A stretch of 10,921 bases of DNA from Scenedesmus sp. ARA3. Taxonomy: Eukaryota; Chlorophyta; Chlorophyceae; Sphaeropleales; Scenedesmaceae. The notes below the pieces were generated by a model. That model was given only the letters and a program-made list of their open reading frames with translations, was not told the DNA's origin and did no database searches. Positions within the stretch are counted from its first letter, which is position 1, and every line of letters starts with the position of its first letter. The position numbers and the translations under genes were made by a program. Positions 7,945 through 10,921 of this stretch are shown here, one piece after another. The stretch is taken from contig RWJK01000273.1 of the NCBI GenBank assembly GCA_004335835.1, positions 2,696 to 13,616 of the forward strand. The letters run 5' to 3'.

Positions 7945-10145
7945 TCAGCTTGTGAATGGCTGGGCCAAGGCTGGGCAGCTGCTGTCTATCTGCACCTCCG
8001 CGTCCGCCCAGGCCGCCTTGTGCCGTGCTGCTGCCTCTGCTGCGCCTGCACCGAGCGCCCGGGCCACCTGCGCCAGCCCCAGCAGCGACCAGCCGTTGTT
8101 GGGGTGCTGCGCCAGGTCCTGCAGGGCAGCAGCAACAGCCCGGCAGCAGCAACACATGAAGCAGAGACACGCACGTGCATCGCTGAAGCTGTGCTGCCTG
8201 AAGGCAGTGTGTGATCACTCTGTGGGTGATGCAGGCTGTCTGCCTCTTATCTGCCACAGAAATGCATCAAGGCTGGTCATGACCCAAAGCCATCCAGGGT
8301 TTGCCTGTCACAAGCAGCAAGCTCAAGCTAACCGGCAGCTGCCTGCAATCCAGCAGCCAGGCCTACAGCACACCTCGCTGTACACGCTGGCCGCCTCCTC
8401 CAGCTGCCCCGCATGCAGCAGCAGCCAGCCCAGGCACTGCCGCAAAGGCTGGTGCAGCCTGCAGCAGCAGCAGCAGCGCGGCAGGAGAGCACCAGGGTTC
8501 ATGTGAGGCAGACTGCAACAACAAACCAGGCACTCTGTGCTGTGCACTTGGGAACCACCAAGTCTCCAGAGCATTGGTGTGCTCGAAATTCTGATGCGGC
8601 GTCGGCATTGGAGGCACTGCTGCGTCGTGCATATCTGTGTGTATGTACTGCACTGTACACAGGCAGCATGCTAACTAATGATGTACGCACACCTACAGTG
8701 CAGCGCAAACGGAAACAATCCCTGATCAAGTTGATGGTCAGCCCACCGTGGCGGCTCCATGTAGCCCAATCCGTCCTCAACACCAACAGCCTCCCGCAGC
8801 GCGTCCAGCGCGCCAGCCGTGTTGTTGTGCAGCAGCCGCAGCCGCGCACTCACCAGCCCGCCCGCAACAGCCGCCAGGCTGCGGTATGCGCTGGCGTACA
8901 TGCCTGGGGGGGCGCCAGGCCTGGTGAGGGGCTCGGTGGGCACGGCCCGCACCGCCATCTGCGCAGAAGGGAGGGCGTGGCGAGTGGCGTAAGGTGATGT
9001 GGCAGCAGCGTGCAGGGGAAGAGTGTCCTGATGATGAGTGTGGCCGTGTTGTGCATAGCATGGTACCACAAGCTACGATCTGTCATATCCAAGTGGCTCT
9101 TGATGGGGTAAACATGATGATGATATCCCAGTGGCTCTTAAATGGGCGCTCGTGTAGCATAGCCCCATGCGAACTGGCGCATCCGCTGGTTGACCCTGTC
9201 ACCCCTGCTGCTCACCTGCAGCTGCTCATGCTCTTGCGCCACCTCCTTCTCCCGCAGCGACCTGCAAAGCACACACGCAACAACGCAGTCTGAGGTTTCA
9301 CACCATCAGCGCAGACAAACATATATGCTTCATGTGTACAGAAGCTTGCAAGCTGCAGTCAACACATTGGCTGTTGTGCAGCACGCACAGCAGCAGCAGC
9401 AGTGTTGTCCAACTGCACTGGCGCGCCACTCACAGCGACTTGCGAGCCAGGTCGAAGGCAGTCACATCCTCCAGCCCTAGCAGCTGCTGGCTGGCTGCCG
9501 CCGCGCGAGCCGCCAGCGCCAGGCTGCGCCCAGCATGGTACAGCACCGCCGCGTACTGGGGGCCGCCCAGGGCAGTCACGCCGCGTGCATCCCGAGGGGG
9601 CGGCTGCATGGCCAGCAGCTTGTCCCACGCGCCATACCTGCGGGCAGGCAGCCACCGTGCAATGCGCAATCAGCACAGCCAGTGCAGTGGCTTCAGTGAG
9701 AACCGCTTCAACAGAAGGTGGATGAGTGCCGTGCCCCGTGCTGGTGCCCTGGAGGAGGGTGCTGCACGCGTCAGTGATACCACAGCTGGCACAGATCTGG
9801 CAGGCGTCACCTGATGTGCGGGCTGTGCCACACGACGCTTCAGACTTCACTGAATGTGCATCTGATTGTTCACGTCTCCGGCCACCCTTGATGTGCAGCT
9901 GAAAGATTTTTTATGTCTCAGGCCTCAGATGATGTGCAGCTGACAGGTCATGCCTCGCGCCTCACCTGATGTGAAGCTGACAGGTCATGCCTCGCGCCTC
10001 ACCTGATGTGCAGCGCGGGCAGTGCCGCCCACTCGTTGCCCTGAGCCATCCAGGTGGAGGGCAGCCGCTCACGCAGGTTGCGCATGCCAGTGGCAAAGCT
10101 CTCCGCGGTGTGAAGCATGCCCGCCATGCTGCGGCAGCAGAAAAG

Positions 10146-10180
<35 letters not shown>

Positions 10181-10921
10181 CCAGTAAGCGCTGCAGCCAT
10201 GTACGATCGTCCCGTACCCAACACAGCCTGATGTAGTGCCCGCCAGAGAGCTGTCATGCATAAATCTCAGGCTGCCCACTCCACCCTCACAGCTGCAATG
10301 CATGGAGCAGACCACCCAGCAGCGCCCAGCAGCCAAAACAACAGCTCCTGCCGCGCCACAAGATCCAGCAGCCCAGCAGCCCAGGGCCCCGCCCACCCCC
10401 ACCTGGCGGCGTACACCAGCAGGTTCACGTTGTGCTCGGGCAGGTAGGGCGTGACGCACTGGCTGCCGCGGGCCAGGTCGTGCTCGTATGCGGCCCTGTT
10501 CACAGCTACAGCCTGCGCGTAGCGCCCCGTGCGCACGAAGATGTGGCTGGGCATGTGCAGCAGGTGGCCGTTCTGCGGCAGCAGCCCTGCCAGGGTTTCT
10601 GCGCTGCCCAGGGCACGGGCTGCTGCCGTGTGCTCCTGGCCAGGCTGCGGGGCAGGCTGCCCTGCCTCAGCGACTGCACCAGCACGCAGGCATACACACA
10701 TGTTGCGACCAGTCGCGTCGTCAGAAGATGGTGTGGAGAAAGTGTTGTGTGTCCGTTTGACGAGCAGGTTGGTATGCAAGGCACAAGGGACACACAGAGA
10801 GAACCAAGCAACGGGTGCCTGCGTATGATGCACCGGTGTAGTCTGTGATTTGCAGCGCTTATGGTGGAGATTGAGGGAACAGCTCTTGTGTAGGATGGCC
10901 ATGCCCCAGCTTGCGCTTACC
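7945..10921 (-). CDS. Bacterial-type TPR protein, C-terminal part, 7 exons, cut by right edge
   Basis: Exons in reading order: A 10673-10403, B 10128-10003, C 9637-9434, D 9261-9216, E 8958-8747, F 8458-8374, G 8118-7945. Phases agree at every junction; 371 residues end at TGA 7947-7945. The last base of the window (10921) followed by GTAAGC is probably the 3' end of the preceding exon: its G plus the TC opening exon A makes a Val codon. Recognisable blocks are GHLLHMPSHIFVRTGRY (residues 35-51), LPEHNVNLLVYAA, RYGAWDKLLAMQPPP, LREAVGVEDGLGYMEPP (269-285), LRQCLGWLLLHAGQLEEAASVY and DLAQHPNNGWSLLGLAQ (315-331). These match, from memory, long TPR proteins common in proteobacteria, myxobacteria and acidobacteria and present in some algae. 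Function is unknown; TPRs usually bind proteins. In the bacterial relatives the YMEPP block is usually followed by W-Y-Y; here it is R-L-H. Confidence 0.82.
8459..8476 (-). repeat. CAG repeat at the TPR exon F acceptor
   Basis: Six CAG units on plus; in sense the CTG tract ends as CTGCAG, the acceptor of exon F (start 8458). Confidence 0.88.
9084..9146. repeat. 38-bp-spaced duplication in TPR intron D-E
   Basis: CATATCCAAGTGGCTCTTGA (9084) and GATATCCCAGTGGCTCTTAA (9122) match except for a few bases. Intronic. Confidence 0.75.
9890..10015 (-). repeat. 37-bp tandem array covering the TPR exon B splice donor
   Basis: The unit starting GATGTGCAGC occurs at 9931-9967 and 9968-10004, then partially at 10005-10015 inside exon B, with a degenerate unit from 9890. 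In sense, each unit contains the exon B end CACATCAG and what was a donor. GT is kept at 10002-10001 (real) and 9965-9964, and lost in the copies near 9928 and 9888. A further isolated copy, GCACATCAG-GTGACG, sits at 9818-9805. Confidence 0.88.
10145..10181. repeat. (GCAG)9 tetranucleotide repeat at the exon B acceptor
   Basis: About nine GCAG units on plus, CTGC in sense, in the TPR intron about 15 bp before the exon B acceptor (AG at 10130-10129). Confidence 0.92.

Noticed and set aside
7850..8257. 135-residue minus-strand open frame at the end of the TPR gene
   Set aside because: It overlaps exon G in a different frame; the family-matching frame ends at 7945.
9890..10015. Regular 37-bp repeats considered as a CRISPR array
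   Set aside because: Units are directly adjacent with no spacers, overlap a eukaryotic exon end, and there are no cas genes.
10145..10181. GCAG repeats and other microsatellites considered as transposon or telomere-like ends
   Set aside because: They are simple tetranucleotide or trinucleotide runs within introns, with no terminal inverted repeats, target duplications or transposase.

Overview
The window reads as nuclear DNA of a green alga, most likely a chlorophycean of the Scenedesmus/Tetradesmus/Chlamydomonas sort. That placement is an inference. It rests on many short phased exons with GTGAG-type donors and CAG acceptors, pervasive CAG/CTG and GGCA/GCAG microsatellites, TGTAA motifs downstream of stop codons, and proteins of plant/algal type. 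I see no bacterial operon, rRNA, tRNA, CRISPR array or intact transposon.

There are three protein genes, each reconstructed by splicing exons whose phases agree at every junction. Left: a minus-strand gene (start codon 4555-4553, nine visible exons down to 243, continuing off the left edge) encodes the N-terminal ~446 residues of a mitochondrial intermediate peptidase (M3 metallopeptidase family). The catalytic HEXXH part lies outside the window. Centre: a plus-strand gene (5228-6916, five exons, 127 residues, complete) encodes TFIID/SAGA subunit TAF10. Right: a minus-strand gene (from beyond the right edge to a stop at 7947-7945, seven visible exons, 371 residues) encodes the C-terminal part of a TPR protein of a type best known from bacteria.

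The peptidase and TAF10 are head-to-head with 672 bp between start codons, so a shared promoter region is likely. TAF10 and the TPR gene are tail-to-tail, with candidate TGTAA poly(A) signals about 255 bp apart. The three products act in different places (mitochondrial matrix, nucleus, unknown), and nothing links them functionally.

The unusual material is in the introns. In three exons (peptidase exons 2 and 6, TPR exon B) the 3' edge of the exon together with its splice donor has been copied into the following intron. Some copies keep the donor GT and others have lost it. Two introns (peptidase intron 8 and TAF10 intron 4) are multiples of three and stop-free in the coding frame. CTG repeats in the sense direction sit against 3' splice sites, while CAG in the sense direction is found in exons and near donors. 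I found no evidence of a novel multi-gene system.
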